NCBI GenBank assembly: GCA_020975725.1
Contig: QXJR01000017.1
Location: 617,680 to 681,679 of the forward strand
Reading direction: 5' to 3'
DNA: 64,000 bases
From: Picocystis sp. L7
Lineage: Eukaryota; Chlorophyta; Picocystophyceae; Picocystales; Picocystaceae
Under the pieces are notes generated by a model. That model had not been told where the DNA came from, ran no database searches, and worked only from the letters and a program-made list of their open reading frames with translations. The position numbers and the translations under genes are program-made. Shown in pieces: positions 9,597 through 19,180 of this stretch. The number at the start of each line of letters is the position of its first letter. Positions within the stretch are counted from its first letter, which is position 1.

Positions 9597-10919
9597 ATGG
9601 CACGTGCAAGGCACCTGGTCCTGGCGCTTTGCTGCGCACTCTGCTGCACGTTCGGGATCGCCTACACCCATCCAGATGAACTGGAACGGTTGCTGGTGCT
9701 GCGAGATGCCTTGCGAAAGAGAGGACCAGGATGGGTGAAAGCAGTGGAAACCTGGACCTGTCCTGGTGACGAAGACCACGACGAAACGAGAATCGTCGAT
9801 TACGGTGGTGACAGGGTGCAAGTGGCGCAAGAGAACGGCACCGAAGAAGGAGAAGAAGAAGAAGAAGAAGTGCAAGAGGAAGAAACCCAAGCGGAGGATG
9901 CTGTCGAAGAAGAGGAAGAAGAACCCCAAGCAGAGGGTGCTGTCGAAGAAGAGGAAGAAACCCAAGCAGAGGATACTGTCGAAGAGGAAGAAGAAACCCA
10001 AGCGGAGGATGCTGTCGAAGAAGAAGAAGAATCCCAAGCGGAAGAGAGGGAAGAGAGCACGTTTGGAGGAGGTCTGTTCAGGGACTGGTTCGGGACTGGT
10101 CGCAGAAGGTTGCAGGAGGACAACCCCTGCGACCCCTGCGGCGATGACAACCAAGGTTGGGGAAACTGGAAGCACGTGGGGTGTAGGGGAGGGCCAGGAG
10201 GAGAATACACAGGAGATCGATCCTTCTATGGCATCGATGCACCAGCGGGATACGTCACCAACATTCACGTCACAGATCAGTCCACCATAACTCCAGGAGG
10301 ATTGGACACGGAGGTCCCTCCAGAGTTCTGCCTGTTGACCAAGCTCCGAGAACTGGATCTGGACGGTGGCAATCTCATCGGGGAGATACCGAGCTGGATC
10401 CCTTCCTGCTTCGAGTACCTTCGCGAACTGGATCTCAGCTACAACTTTCTGACCGGCGAGATTCCCAACTGGTTTCCAGAGATGAGGGGACTGCAAGAGT
10501 ACAAAATTGAAGCGAACAACATGACTGGACGCGTTCCAGAAGGGTTTGCTAGCATGGACAACATCCGCATCATACGCCTGGAAGAGAACGACTTTTATGG
10601 ACCACTGCCTCAAGATTTTGAGTTTCTGTACACCATCCAAGTGCTCTGGCTGTTCGACAACCCACGCCTCTGCGGGCCGGTGGACGTTCCCGAGATTGAG
10701 CTTGTCTGCTGCTTTTGCGAAGTGGCTGACTGTGGAATCTTTATACAGAATACAGGGTTGAATGAACCGTGCACCCAGCGTTGGCCCAGATTGGACAATG
10801 CACCGAGGGATCCGGTAGAGCCCTTACTGCCCTGTGCCGTTCCTACCAAGTCTGGTGAAGAAATTCCAGCCGAACTTCCCCCATCTGCCTGTGGTGTGCT
10901 TTTGCGAGTGTATGAATGA
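9597..10919 (+). CDS. Secreted leucine-rich-repeat protein 2 with acidic repeat insertion
   Basis: Secreted LRR protein, 440 aa, tandem paralogue of the gene at 7706. Signal peptide MARARHLVLALCCALCC..., cleavage expected before YTHPDE. It has the same N-cap helix and WTCPG block, but between WTCPG and the CDPCG/WGNWKHVGC cap it has gained a Glu-rich tract (residues about 80-151, nt about 9834-10050) of imperfect EEEEETQAEDAV units. RRLQE follows at about 169-173. The plant-type LRRs (LRELDLDGGNLIGEIPSW, LRELDLSYNFLTGEIPNW, NNMTGRVPEGF, ENDFYGPLPQDF) and the Cys-rich C-cap align with the first copy. No transmembrane segment, so probably extracellular or cell-wall. The start at 9597 is chosen because the signal peptide begins there; the 256 upstream in-frame codons are GC-rich non-coding sequence. 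Confidence 0.85.
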   Translation: MARARHLVLALCCALCCTFGIAYTHPDELERLLVLRDALRKRGPGWVKAVETWTCPGDEDHDETRIVDYGGDRVQVAQENGTEEGEEEEEEVQEEETQAEDAVEEEEEEPQAEGAVEEEEETQAEDTVEEEEETQAEDAVEEEEESQAEEREESTFGGGLFRDWFGTGRRRLQEDNPCDPCGDDNQGWGNWKHVGCRGGPGGEYTGDRSFYGIDAPAGYVTNIHVTDQSTITPGGLDTEVPPEFCLLTKLRELDLDGGNLIGEIPSWIPSCFEYLRELDLSYNFLTGEIPNWFPEMRGLQEYKIEANNMTGRVPEGFASMDNIRIIRLEENDFYGPLPQDFEFLYTIQVLWLFDNPRLCGPVDVPEIELVCCFCEVADCGIFIQNTGLNEPCTQRWPRLDNAPRDPVEPLLPCAVPTKSGEEIPAELPPSACGVLLRVYE

Positions 10920-12484
10920 GGAATCTCTGTACGTCGTCGTTCAAACCTGCTGCTGAGGAGGTAGTGGAGCCATGGTTCCCAACACAGAAATCGACATGCA
11001 TCTGTTTCCGCATTTGTGCATCGCCCGCAAGCAATATTCAACATGCGAGTATGTGCTTTCGGCGTCTGTAAAAAGTAGAATTGAACAGTTCCTTTTCTCT
11101 GTCTGCTGCATCACCTGCTTCCGAACGGCAACTCAGGATCCCAACGTCCAGCACCCCCTTGGAACCGCTTTCATCGAGCACCGCCGACGGTCCTGTTGGA
11201 CTATCTATCACAGTCCCGAGCAGGTATGGTGCTTTCTGTGGCGCCGAGGAAACGTGGATGATGTCTTTCATTACTTCAGCTCCTCCTTGCGCTGGGGTGA
11301 ATGCGACACGATACGGACAACCTCACAGTTCGGCCCATGTCAAGTTCTAACATTGAATCTGATCCATTCAGATGGCATGATCGGCGATTCCTTGCTTGTT
11401 TCATGGAACGATGAGCATGACCGTGCGCAATGGAAGCGCAGCCACAAAAGGATGCGGCGATCCCTTGCGCCAAATCTGCACCGTTGGTGTCGACCACGAG
11501 AGCGACACCTGTCGCTGAGGTACGAGAGTACCTCAATGCTATGAAAGAGCCGTATCATGGAGAGGAACGCTTCCGTTCATGCTTTCTTCTTTCGGAGACA
11601 GTGTTAGGCCAAGGCAGCAGCGTAGCGTATCCGTATGCATGCGCATGCATTCTCAGCGACGCAGAACAACCCGAGCAACGATCGGCAGAGGTACAGGTGG
11701 GGGGCTATCGCGTCCTGTGTGCCTCGTTCTTGAGAACGCATGCTTTCGCGAAAACGCACAACTGCTCCATCTTTCGTTCCGATTCCAGATCGCACATGCA
11801 TGGCGGTATCGCAAGATCCGGAGTGCAGCCCTTTTCTCCGTGGTTGGATTCCCCAGCACATCCAAGCGTTCGGCAGGCCAAGCAGCCATCACCTGGGCCT
11901 TCCTTCCTCCGTTCACCACCGCCCTCGTTTTCAGGTCTGTTGTGGTGGCGGACCCCTCCGTCCATCCTGCAGCACGCCATCGGGAAGACCATGTGGTACG
12001 GATCACAACCGTGTCTCTCCTCGGGGGTTCCCCGGAACCGTCGCTCCTCCCTGTGTGCCTCTGCAAAGGGGGGAAGAGGCCCAGATCCGGGGCGTGGAGG
12101 TGCAGCACACCCCCGTCCTCGTCCCGTCTCCTGCCACGTGGCACCCGGAGGGCCCCCCTCCCCGGCCCTCGGGGGGAACCAGGGAGGGGAAACCCCCGTC
12201 TGCGTGCGACACGTGGCGCACGCAGAGGGATCGGGGGGGCACGTCCCTCCCTCGGACCGATCCACGAACCCAACCGACACCCGGTTCGGAACCCGAACGT
12301 CCTCCCAACTGTTTCCATCGACAAAGGGCGAAGCCATCGGGGATCGTCCGGGTTCGTAAGGGGACAGACGGGGGGATGCGAACCGGGGCAGGTATAAGTG
12401 GTGGCAGACACACCACAAGCTCATCAGAAGTGTGGTGGTGACCACGTGCACGCACCCATCCGGTGCAAAGGAGCAAAGAGACGA
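10920..12484. promoter_or_regulatory. Gene-free interval upstream of CotH-kinase gene
   Basis: No gene recognised. From about 11900 the sequence is very GC-rich and open in several frames at once, typical of composition rather than coding. It contains a perfect 12-bp G-box palindrome TGCCACGTGGCA (12132-12143), further CACGTG cores at 12210-12215 and 12443-12448, and a TATA-like TATAAG at 12393-12398, about 90 bp upstream of the CotH start. Confidence 0.4.
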
Positions 12485-14563
12485 ATGAAGGCCGTGGCCA
12501 CCCAGCTGCTGCTGGCAGCGTGGACGTGGAGCCGAGCCTTCGCCGAAGACGATGCCAGCGCGTCCGCCGTGGGAGAAGGACAAAGGGTGACCGCCATCGG
12601 TGAACCCTGCGTGTTTCCCTTCGAATTCGATGGAGAAGAGCAGAACGATTGCGTGGAGTTCAACGACCAGGAATGGTGCATCACGCGTGACGAGCAGTGG
12701 GCCGTCTGCAGATCGCAAGATGGCGGTGCAGCTACCAACGGAGCCATGCTAGGAATTACCACCGACGAATTCCCCGTGGTCATCAATGAAGTGGTGCACG
12801 CGCCCAACCGTCACTCCAATCAGAAGGATTGGGTGGAGTTCAAGAATATCGGTGACTCCGCGTTGGACCTGAAGGGCTTCATCATGAGAGACGAGAAGAT
12901 GGACCGAGGATTCGTGTTCGGGGAGACGCCCGAGTGCGAGGGACCGGGACTCACCATCATAGAGCCGGGAGAGTATCTCATCCTCGTGGAAGAGGATGAT
13001 TGCAGCTTTGACTTTGGCCTCCACTCCGAAGAAGAAGTCACGCTGTTCGATCCTGAAGAAAGGATCGTCGACCATGTGAGCTGGGAGAGGGGGGATGGTC
13101 CCAACGGTCTCTCCTGGGGACGCATTCCCGACGGAAGCGGAGAGTTTGTCACGACTCACCTTACGCCCGGTGAGCCAAACAAAAAGTTCCCTTCTGCAAG
13201 AGGGGATTGCTGCGAAAAGATTCGCACCGAGCTCCCTGATTTCTTCACGGATTTGCCCGTGGTCGTCATCAACTCCAGGGGCGAAGAGCTTACCCAGCGC
13301 CCCACTCGCAGGTTCAGCGACATTTGCAGCTGCGAGTGCATGCAACCCTTTTCTTGTGATGCCCCTGAACCAGGTTGGAAAGATATCAACGGGTATGCTG
13401 GCATCCGCCACAGGGGGAGTTCCAGCTTGAACTTTGATAAGAAATCCTTCGCCGTCGAATTTTGGGACGAGGATGGTGAAAAGTATGACGAGAATTGGTT
13501 TGGCGAGTCACGGGACGATGACTGGGTTCTGTACGGCCCAGAGCATGACAATTCGCTGCTCATGAACGTGCTCACATACAACCTCAGTCGGGAAACCGGA
13601 GAATGGGCTCCCACCACCCACTTCGTTGAAGTCTTCCTTATGGAAGATGGCAGCGAGGAGCTGGATTATGACAAGCACTACAACGGGATCTACGTGGCGA
13701 TGGAAAAGGTATCTCGTGGACCTGGCCGAGTTGACGTCAGCAGATGGGATCCAGAGACCAGCCCGAGTGGGGGATACATATTCAAGTACGACAACAACAA
13801 CATCGGATCGCACAACATTGTCTTCAAGACTTTGTATAGTGAGTTGGACATGGTTATGGCGTACCCCAAGAGGAGGGTCCAATGGGCAGATGACTTGAAC
13901 CCCATCGTGTTGTATGTGGACGACTTTGAGCAGGCACTGTGGTCGGACAATTTTGCAGATCCAGAGGAAGGCTACCGCAAATACATTGACCAGGAAGCGT
14001 TCATCAACTACATGCTGATCGCTGAAGTGGGCAAAAATCCTGATTCGTACAGGGGATCGACCTTCATGCACAAGGACAGGGATGGACCTCTGGCCATGGG
14101 GCCGCTTTGGGATTTCAACGAGGCCTATGGGCTGTGCTGCGGTTTTCCCCTGAGAGGATACAACACGGAGGAGCCAGACAGCGAAGAAAGGCGCGAACGC
14201 ACCATTGGTGCGCCAGGATGGCGATTCGATGTCTGCATCGAGGAAAACGGACCTTGGTGCGAAGCGGATCCCATCGACGGCATCTCTCGGTGGTATCAGC
14301 GACTATGGGAAGACCCGAATTATAGAGCTGCCACTGCAGAACAATGGAAAGAACTCCGGGAAGACGAACTGCGCGATGAAAGGCTGACTGCAATCATCGA
14401 CTACAATGTGCAATTGTTGAGCGAGGCTGCAGAGCGCGATTATGAGCGCTGGCCCGACAAGCTGCAGGGCCGCAGTTTTCGCCAGGAAGTGCAAAGATTG
14501 CATGATTGGCTGTTGGAACGTGTTGCTTGGATGGACGAAGAGCTCGCAAGACATGAGAAGTGA
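12485..14563 (+). CDS. Secreted FN2 + lamin-tail + CotH-type kinase protein
   Basis: Secreted multidomain protein, 692 aa. MKAVATQLLLAAWTWSRAFA is the signal peptide. Residues 38-76 form a fibronectin type II-like module (GEPCVFPFEFDG, C56, WCITRDEQWAVC; four Cys). Residues about 95-240 match a lamin-tail domain (VVINEVVHAPN, DWVEFKNIGDSALDLKGF, DHVSW, LTPGEPN). The rest is a CotH kinase-like domain: LPVVVINSRGEEL, IRHRGSSSLNFDKKSFAVEF, DDWVLYGPEHDNSLLMNVL, YNGIYVAMEKV, and GPLWDFNEAYG with the metal-binding type Asp. CotH kinases phosphorylate secreted or surface proteins in bacteria; LTD plus CotH is a known bacterial pairing, and the FN2 addition is unusual. TATAAG and G-boxes lie upstream. 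Activity is inferred from the fold. Confidence 0.85.
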   Translation: MKAVATQLLLAAWTWSRAFAEDDASASAVGEGQRVTAIGEPCVFPFEFDGEEQNDCVEFNDQEWCITRDEQWAVCRSQDGGAATNGAMLGITTDEFPVVINEVVHAPNRHSNQKDWVEFKNIGDSALDLKGFIMRDEKMDRGFVFGETPECEGPGLTIIEPGEYLILVEEDDCSFDFGLHSEEEVTLFDPEERIVDHVSWERGDGPNGLSWGRIPDGSGEFVTTHLTPGEPNKKFPSARGDCCEKIRTELPDFFTDLPVVVINSRGEELTQRPTRRFSDICSCECMQPFSCDAPEPGWKDINGYAGIRHRGSSSLNFDKKSFAVEFWDEDGEKYDENWFGESRDDDWVLYGPEHDNSLLMNVLTYNLSRETGEWAPTTHFVEVFLMEDGSEELDYDKHYNGIYVAMEKVSRGPGRVDVSRWDPETSPSGGYIFKYDNNNIGSHNIVFKTLYSELDMVMAYPKRRVQWADDLNPIVLYVDDFEQALWSDNFADPEEGYRKYIDQEAFINYMLIAEVGKNPDSYRGSTFMHKDRDGPLAMGPLWDFNEAYGLCCGFPLRGYNTEEPDSEERRERTIGAPGWRFDVCIEENGPWCEADPIDGISRWYQRLWEDPNYRAATAEQWKELREDELRDERLTAIIDYNVQLLSEAAERDYERWPDKLQGRSFRQEVQRLHDWLLERVAWMDEELARHEK

Positions 14564-14915
14564 ATGCATGAAGACTCGCCAGTTGGTCTATCAAAGCGAA
14601 TGTGAAACAGGCATGTAGCAACCCAAACTGTAACGCTTGCAATGTAAAGTGCTGTTGTACCTTTAAACTTGTAAGGAACCATGCCTCCGCTGGCAAGGCA
14701 GCCCAGTTTACACGCCATTGGTTGCATGTGCCTCTTTTTTTTTACCTGCATTCGACTGCGAACGAGTTGCATCGACTGAGGGTCTTTGCTGAATGCAATG
14801 CCACTCAAGCAACGAAAAACGAATAGGCATCCCTACGGCAAATCCGAAGGCACTTCCTGCAAACACTACCTACCAAGCAGTGTGCGTCCTGAATCCCCAC
14901 AGTCAGAGTGTCCAA
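14564..14915. other. Convergent intergenic spacer
   Basis: Spacer of 352 bp between the convergent CotH and sulfite oxidase genes. No gene, repeat or structured element seen apart from a T run at about 14735-14743. Confidence 0.5.
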
Positions 14916-16553
14916 TCACTCTTCGTCAGATACCAGCACTTCTACACCATGCCAAGAGTTACACAGAAGCCCACGAAGGTTCCACACGCTCTCAGGGCGT
15001 TCTGGCTGGGTATTGCCAGAAGAATCCACCGCCCTGCAGATCACTCTGACCTTCCTTGCCCCACTACCAAGCTTGGCATTCGGAGAGTCCGCATCGGCCT
15101 CTGTTTCTGGGAGGAAATGTTCCTGCACATCTGCCATGTTCAGGGTCGCTGTCCAGAGTGTCCAGGCCCAGTCCTGGTTGTGCGATGCCTTTGGGCGTGG
15201 AAGCAAATCCGCTTGCTTCCAAGATTGCCCGCCGTCGACGGAGATATCTACCCTTTGGATGGAACGACCACCCCCGCTAAGCGCGAATCCCTTCAGCTCC
15301 AGTTCCTCATCCCACTTCGAAACTGTGGCGCCTGGTAAAGGAGACAAAATTGCCGATTGCACTGGAGTCTCTTGAATGGATGGAGCACTGTGCTGAGAGA
15401 CGTTCTCCCAGTTCACATGGGGAGGGAAGACTTTGTAGTCTTGGCGTTGCCAAAAACTGCGACTTTCCTCCTCACTGGCCACCACCCGGTGCACCCACTT
15501 GACATTCCGCGCTCCCACTACTCCGGGCACAATGGCTCGCAGCGGCCCGCCGTGATCTGGGGGTATCGGTTCCCCATTCATCTCGTGGGCCAATATCACA
15601 TCCCCACGTGGATCCATCGCCTTTCCCACGGGAATGGAGGCCCCATAGCAATCTCCGCTGGGATCAGAGTCCATACCTTCAAACTGGATGTGATGTATGG
15701 TCTTGTCTACCTCTTTCTCCGGCAGTCCTGCAGCGAGCAGGACGTCTCTCAGTCGAACCCCGGTCCACTCTGCGGTGCTCACGGCTGCTGTTCTCCATGG
15801 CAGACCCTTGGCAGGTTTGGCTCGGTCCAGGTCCACCCTGCGATTGCCAGCACATTGCAGTGTGGCCACTACTTTGACTTGATCAAACCCTTCCTTGAGT
15901 TCATGCAGTCGATATGGTTTCGGTCCTTTTCCGGGCACTTCCACCAGGAGGCGGTAGCTGTCCAGGTCCACCTTGGGCACCGGGAGGTGGTTCCTCACGA
16001 AGAAGAGCTCGTTGGGCGTGATGAAGGAATCCAGGAGCAGTGTCGCGGGTGCTTCTGCATTGCATGGTTTCTCAGAGTGCACTTCCAGCGCGGGATGTCT
16101 TTCGGGTTCGTTTGCAAAGGGATCGCTCTCTTCCCCGTCTTCTGGTGTGGTGGAATTTTTCCGATCCTTCGGATCGATGTTTCCGATACGCATGCCTTCC
16201 AGCATTTCCCACGTGCTTTGTTTCTGGTGTGGTTCACGATAGATCTTCCAGAAAGGATCCACCGCTTTTCCTGCGGCCAATCCTATCTTCTCTGCACCCC
16301 CGGGGTGTGCTTGCAAGAACTCGGTGATGTCATAGACCCCGTCTCGATAGGTCACCCACACTCTTTCCTGCTGTTTTCCGTCGTGTTTGGCCACGTCTTC
16401 CTTCCGATAAGTGGGCAGATCCTTGCGATGTGCGCCTGGTTCTTTCCCTTCTGTGGCAGGTTCGTTGGTGGTTGGCTGAGTGACCAAGCTCCAACCTGCA
16501 CCGGCCACGGCGCAGGCACGGGCGGCGTGGCTTCGCAGTGCACACGACCACAT
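14916..16553 (-). CDS. SUOX: Sulfite oxidase with N-terminal cytochrome b5 domain
   Basis: Molybdenum-cofactor enzyme that oxidises sulfite to sulfate, 545 aa. The N-terminus MWSCALRSHAARACAVAGAG is Arg/Ala-rich and amphipathic, consistent with mitochondrial intermembrane-space targeting. A cytochrome b5 domain follows (WVTYRDGVYDITEFLQAHPGG, haem His 83, second His about 109), then the Moco domain with FFVRNHLPVP and the catalytic cysteine in TLQCAGNRR (Cys 234), HEMNGEPIPPDHGGPLR, GARNVKWVHRV, and a dimerisation domain ending VLVSDEE. The b5 + Moco layout is that of animal sulfite oxidase; the plant peroxisomal enzyme lacks b5. The chosen Met is the first after GC-rich, repeat-containing upstream DNA. 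The + strand is also open but is only the antisense shadow. Confidence 0.93.
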   Translation of the reverse strand: MWSCALRSHAARACAVAGAGWSLVTQPTTNEPATEGKEPGAHRKDLPTYRKEDVAKHDGKQQERVWVTYRDGVYDITEFLQAHPGGAEKIGLAAGKAVDPFWKIYREPHQKQSTWEMLEGMRIGNIDPKDRKNSTTPEDGEESDPFANEPERHPALEVHSEKPCNAEAPATLLLDSFITPNELFFVRNHLPVPKVDLDSYRLLVEVPGKGPKPYRLHELKEGFDQVKVVATLQCAGNRRVDLDRAKPAKGLPWRTAAVSTAEWTGVRLRDVLLAAGLPEKEVDKTIHHIQFEGMDSDPSGDCYGASIPVGKAMDPRGDVILAHEMNGEPIPPDHGGPLRAIVPGVVGARNVKWVHRVVASEEESRSFWQRQDYKVFPPHVNWENVSQHSAPSIQETPVQSAILSPLPGATVSKWDEELELKGFALSGGGRSIQRVDISVDGGQSWKQADLLPRPKASHNQDWAWTLWTATLNMADVQEHFLPETEADADSPNAKLGSGARKVRVICRAVDSSGNTQPERPESVWNLRGLLCNSWHGVEVLVSDEE

Positions 16554-16686
16554 GTCTTCACGTCCTCTGGACGAACTTTCGAGGCACGAAGGGACGCGTG
16601 CGATGCGACGCGATCCGAAAGGGAAGCGATGGAAACGACGCGACGAACGAACACAGACCTGCACCCCTTCCCCACCGAAGAAACAC

Positions 16687-16850
16687 GGTTGTGACGTCAC
16701 AACCGGGAGAGAAGGGGAAAGGGAGTTTCTTCTCGAGGAGGGAGGAGGGGAGAAGAAACTCCTTATTCCCGGTGGGAACCGTTGTGACGTCACAACCGGG
16801 AGAGAAGGGGAGGAGGGGCTGCGGGTCGAGGAGGGAGGTGGGGAGAAGAA
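16687..16850. promoter_or_regulatory. Duplicated CRE-like palindromes upstream of sulfite oxidase
   Basis: GGTTGTGACGTCACAACC (16687-16704) is a perfect 18-bp palindrome with the bZIP/CREB core TGACGTCA. A second copy with 16 palindromic bases is at 16781-16796. Both sit in a 94-bp tandem duplication followed by GGGAGAGAAGGGG. An inverted repeat GGAGTTTCTTCTC / GAGAAGAAACTCC with 13-bp arms lies between them, and a further GAGAAGAAACTCC follows the second copy. The sites are 134-243 bp upstream of the sulfite oxidase start on the minus strand. Binding by a bZIP factor is inference. Confidence 0.6.
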
Positions 16851-17592
16851 ACTCCCTTGGGGTTGGTTTCCTTCGCGAGGGTTCGTGTCGACTGGAGCGG
16901 AACGGGACGGCGCGAATGACGCCATCGAAGGGAGGCGTGATGCTGGCCCTCGTCGATGGGAGGAATCAGCAAGGACGCCAAGGTTCCCAACCCAAAGGGG
17001 ATGGGATCCCTAGGATAGCGATAGACGCTCCAAGAACGAACGGGAACGAGCCTCGTCCAGGTGAGAAACGAGAGCGCATCCGTCCTTCTCCGGCGTGAGA
17101 ACCAACTGAACGCATCCAATCCGACGTGGGAGGAAAGCGAGGATGGCGGTTCGGAACGCCCACCAAACCTTCCCGTGAACCTCCATCAACTCGACGTTTC
17201 GGATGCGTACATCGCGTGTTTCGTCCTCACCGTCTCGGATTCTGTCCGATCGTCCATGTCGCACGTCACCGACACGGACGGACCGCCTTCCTCATCAACC
17301 AATCGATGTCGCGGAAAAACGATGCTTCGACGTGCGCCTTCCTTCCCCCACGCTTTGGTTCGTTCGATGGGATGTGGACACCCCGCCCTTGACGAACCTC
17401 CACCAATCCCTGTCCAGGGTGGAGAATGGATCGGGGCGGATGTCGACATCGGGTGGTCACCGCCCCGTACCCGACACATAAGCGATGGATCGAGGGAGAC
17501 AAGGAGCAAGGCGACGAACAGCAGGTCATTTGCACGTGTCCAAGCATCAGAGACGACCCACAGACCCAGGTCCCATCCCCAACGAGAGAGAG
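16851..17592. promoter_or_regulatory. Intergenic region upstream of GPI-anchor-like protein gene
   Basis: No gene seen. GC-rich with a CACGTG core at about 17533-17538, some 55 bp before the next start codon. It forms the divergent promoter space with the sulfite oxidase gene. Confidence 0.3.
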
Positions 17593-18324
17593 ATGAATCC
17601 GAAGCACGTCATGTGGATGATCCTGGTTCTGCTGTGCACAGTCCAGGCCGAAGATATCAATCCCGTCCAGAAACACACACAAACAGCATCAGAAGGCGAC
17701 CTGTACGTGGTGGATCCGTGGATACGACCGCCAAAAGGAGCACAGTCGCTGGAAGCGGTGGGCAAAGCAGGAAATTTCGATGGATACCCAACCATCCAAG
17801 CCACGGAGTCCGATCGTCTTTCCTTCATTTCCAGGCCCATCGAACGTAACGATGCTGGCATGGAGGGAGACAACGTCCAACGCCATGGCGTCTATGTGGT
17901 CACTGATCTCGATGTCTACGACGAGGAAATCCCCTGCCCTCCGCTAGAATGGACCGAGGAACAGCCCTGTCAAGTCACCGTTCGAGGGCTGAACGAGACA
18001 AGCTGTCCAGGCTACCGGACCCTGTTCCCCATGGTGGAGGTGAGAGGGAACGGCGGGTACATCACATACACCACGCCTGAGCTGCACGAGCTCACTGCAG
18101 AATTTGGTCGCGTGAAGGACGGGAAGAAAGAACTCGTTCTGGCTTGCCCATGGATTCAGAGCAGGAGCCAAGAAGGTGGGCCTACCCAAAGCCATTGCAA
18201 CAACAACCTGTTTGTCAGGGTTTTGGTCGACAGCAGGCACGACAACTCGAATGCCCAGTTGCCTGCATTTCTGCCAAGCATACTGTTCTCCACCATCCTT
18301 TTGGTGCTGCCCATTCTCTTGTGA
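17593..18324 (+). CDS. Secreted, probably GPI-anchored protein of unknown family
   Basis: Predicted 243-aa surface protein. MNPKHVMWMILVLLCTVQA is a signal peptide and the last 21 residues (LPAFLPSILFSTILLVLPILL) are hydrophobic and run to the stop with no basic tail. After a short polar stretch with small residues (DNSNAQ) this is the pattern of a GPI-attachment signal; a tail-anchored membrane helix is the alternative. The body has six Cys (EIPCPPLEW, QPCQV, TSCPGYR, VLACPW, QSHCNNN) and N-glycosylation-type NET and NNL sites. I recognise no domain. The start at 17593 is preferred over an upstream in-frame Met because the signal peptide begins there. Confidence 0.7.
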   Translation: MNPKHVMWMILVLLCTVQAEDINPVQKHTQTASEGDLYVVDPWIRPPKGAQSLEAVGKAGNFDGYPTIQATESDRLSFISRPIERNDAGMEGDNVQRHGVYVVTDLDVYDEEIPCPPLEWTEEQPCQVTVRGLNETSCPGYRTLFPMVEVRGNGGYITYTTPELHELTAEFGRVKDGKKELVLACPWIQSRSQEGGPTQSHCNNNLFVRVLVDSRHDNSNAQLPAFLPSILFSTILLVLPILL

Positions 18325-19180
18325 GTTCCTTTTCCAATGAAGCCTCCGCAATTTCGTCCTATGCAGCAGGGACATGCATGTGAGGTCATGCCATTATTTA
18401 AAGTACTGAAATGTACGTGCCATCATCGATCGAGACAATTTCTGCGTCCGCACGTGCTTGGTTCCTTGACTGTTGCTGAGAAGTGGCGCATTGCTGGTCC
18501 ACATCTCCCCTGATTCCATCTCAATTCAGCCGGGCCAATGCATCCTACTGTGCAAAGGCCTTGCGTGGCATGGAGGATCGAGCTGGGGTAGGACCACCCC
18601 GTGCATGGTTATCTTCAGATCACATCTCGGCTCTTTCCACAGGCACGTTCGGGGTGCTTTCGAGCGTGCTGGCTGTCCGTGTTTGTGTTCGCCAAGAAGG
18701 GGCACAAGCACGTCCATTTGTCGTCGTAGGGAGGGATCTCGATCGTTCCCAATGCAAACTGCGGTCGGGGCAGACACCACCCACCTTTGGCTTTCGCGTG
18801 GGCTTGCTTCGTTTGCGGATGGCACGAGATGGATTCCCGTGTCCATCCACCAACTACACGGCGGTCGGAACACCTCTCTCCCGTAGGAGGTCCATCTGTG
18901 CATCCTCTCCAGCAGAGATGGTATTCCTTGGCCCACGCTCCTCCACCTCCGCTGCACCTCCCTCCGCCCCGATCCGTACGTGTTCGGTTGTGTGTTCCTC
19001 TACAACGTCCCTCGAATCCGCCCCACCCGGAGAGAAAAAACTCCCTCCCTTTCTCTCCTTCGGGCACGGTCGATCCCCCCTCACCTTTTCCCGCCAAATT
19101 TCGGGCGAGGGGGGAACGAAGCCTTATCGGAAGGATCCAAGCATTTGCGGTTTCGCGGGTTTGGGAAGACGCTTGGCGGG
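18325..19180. promoter_or_regulatory. Intergenic region upstream of ORC2
   Basis: No gene recognised. The right half is GC-rich and open in several frames by composition. The ORC2 frame is open upstream to 18980, but the residues there resemble nothing in the family. Confidence 0.3.

Noticed and set aside
11430-12718. Several overlapping open frames of 230-340 codons on both strands
   Set aside because: Open in many frames at once in GC-rich promoter DNA; no domain or signal peptide.
15357-16694. 445-codon plus-strand frame
   Set aside because: Antisense shadow of sulfite oxidase.
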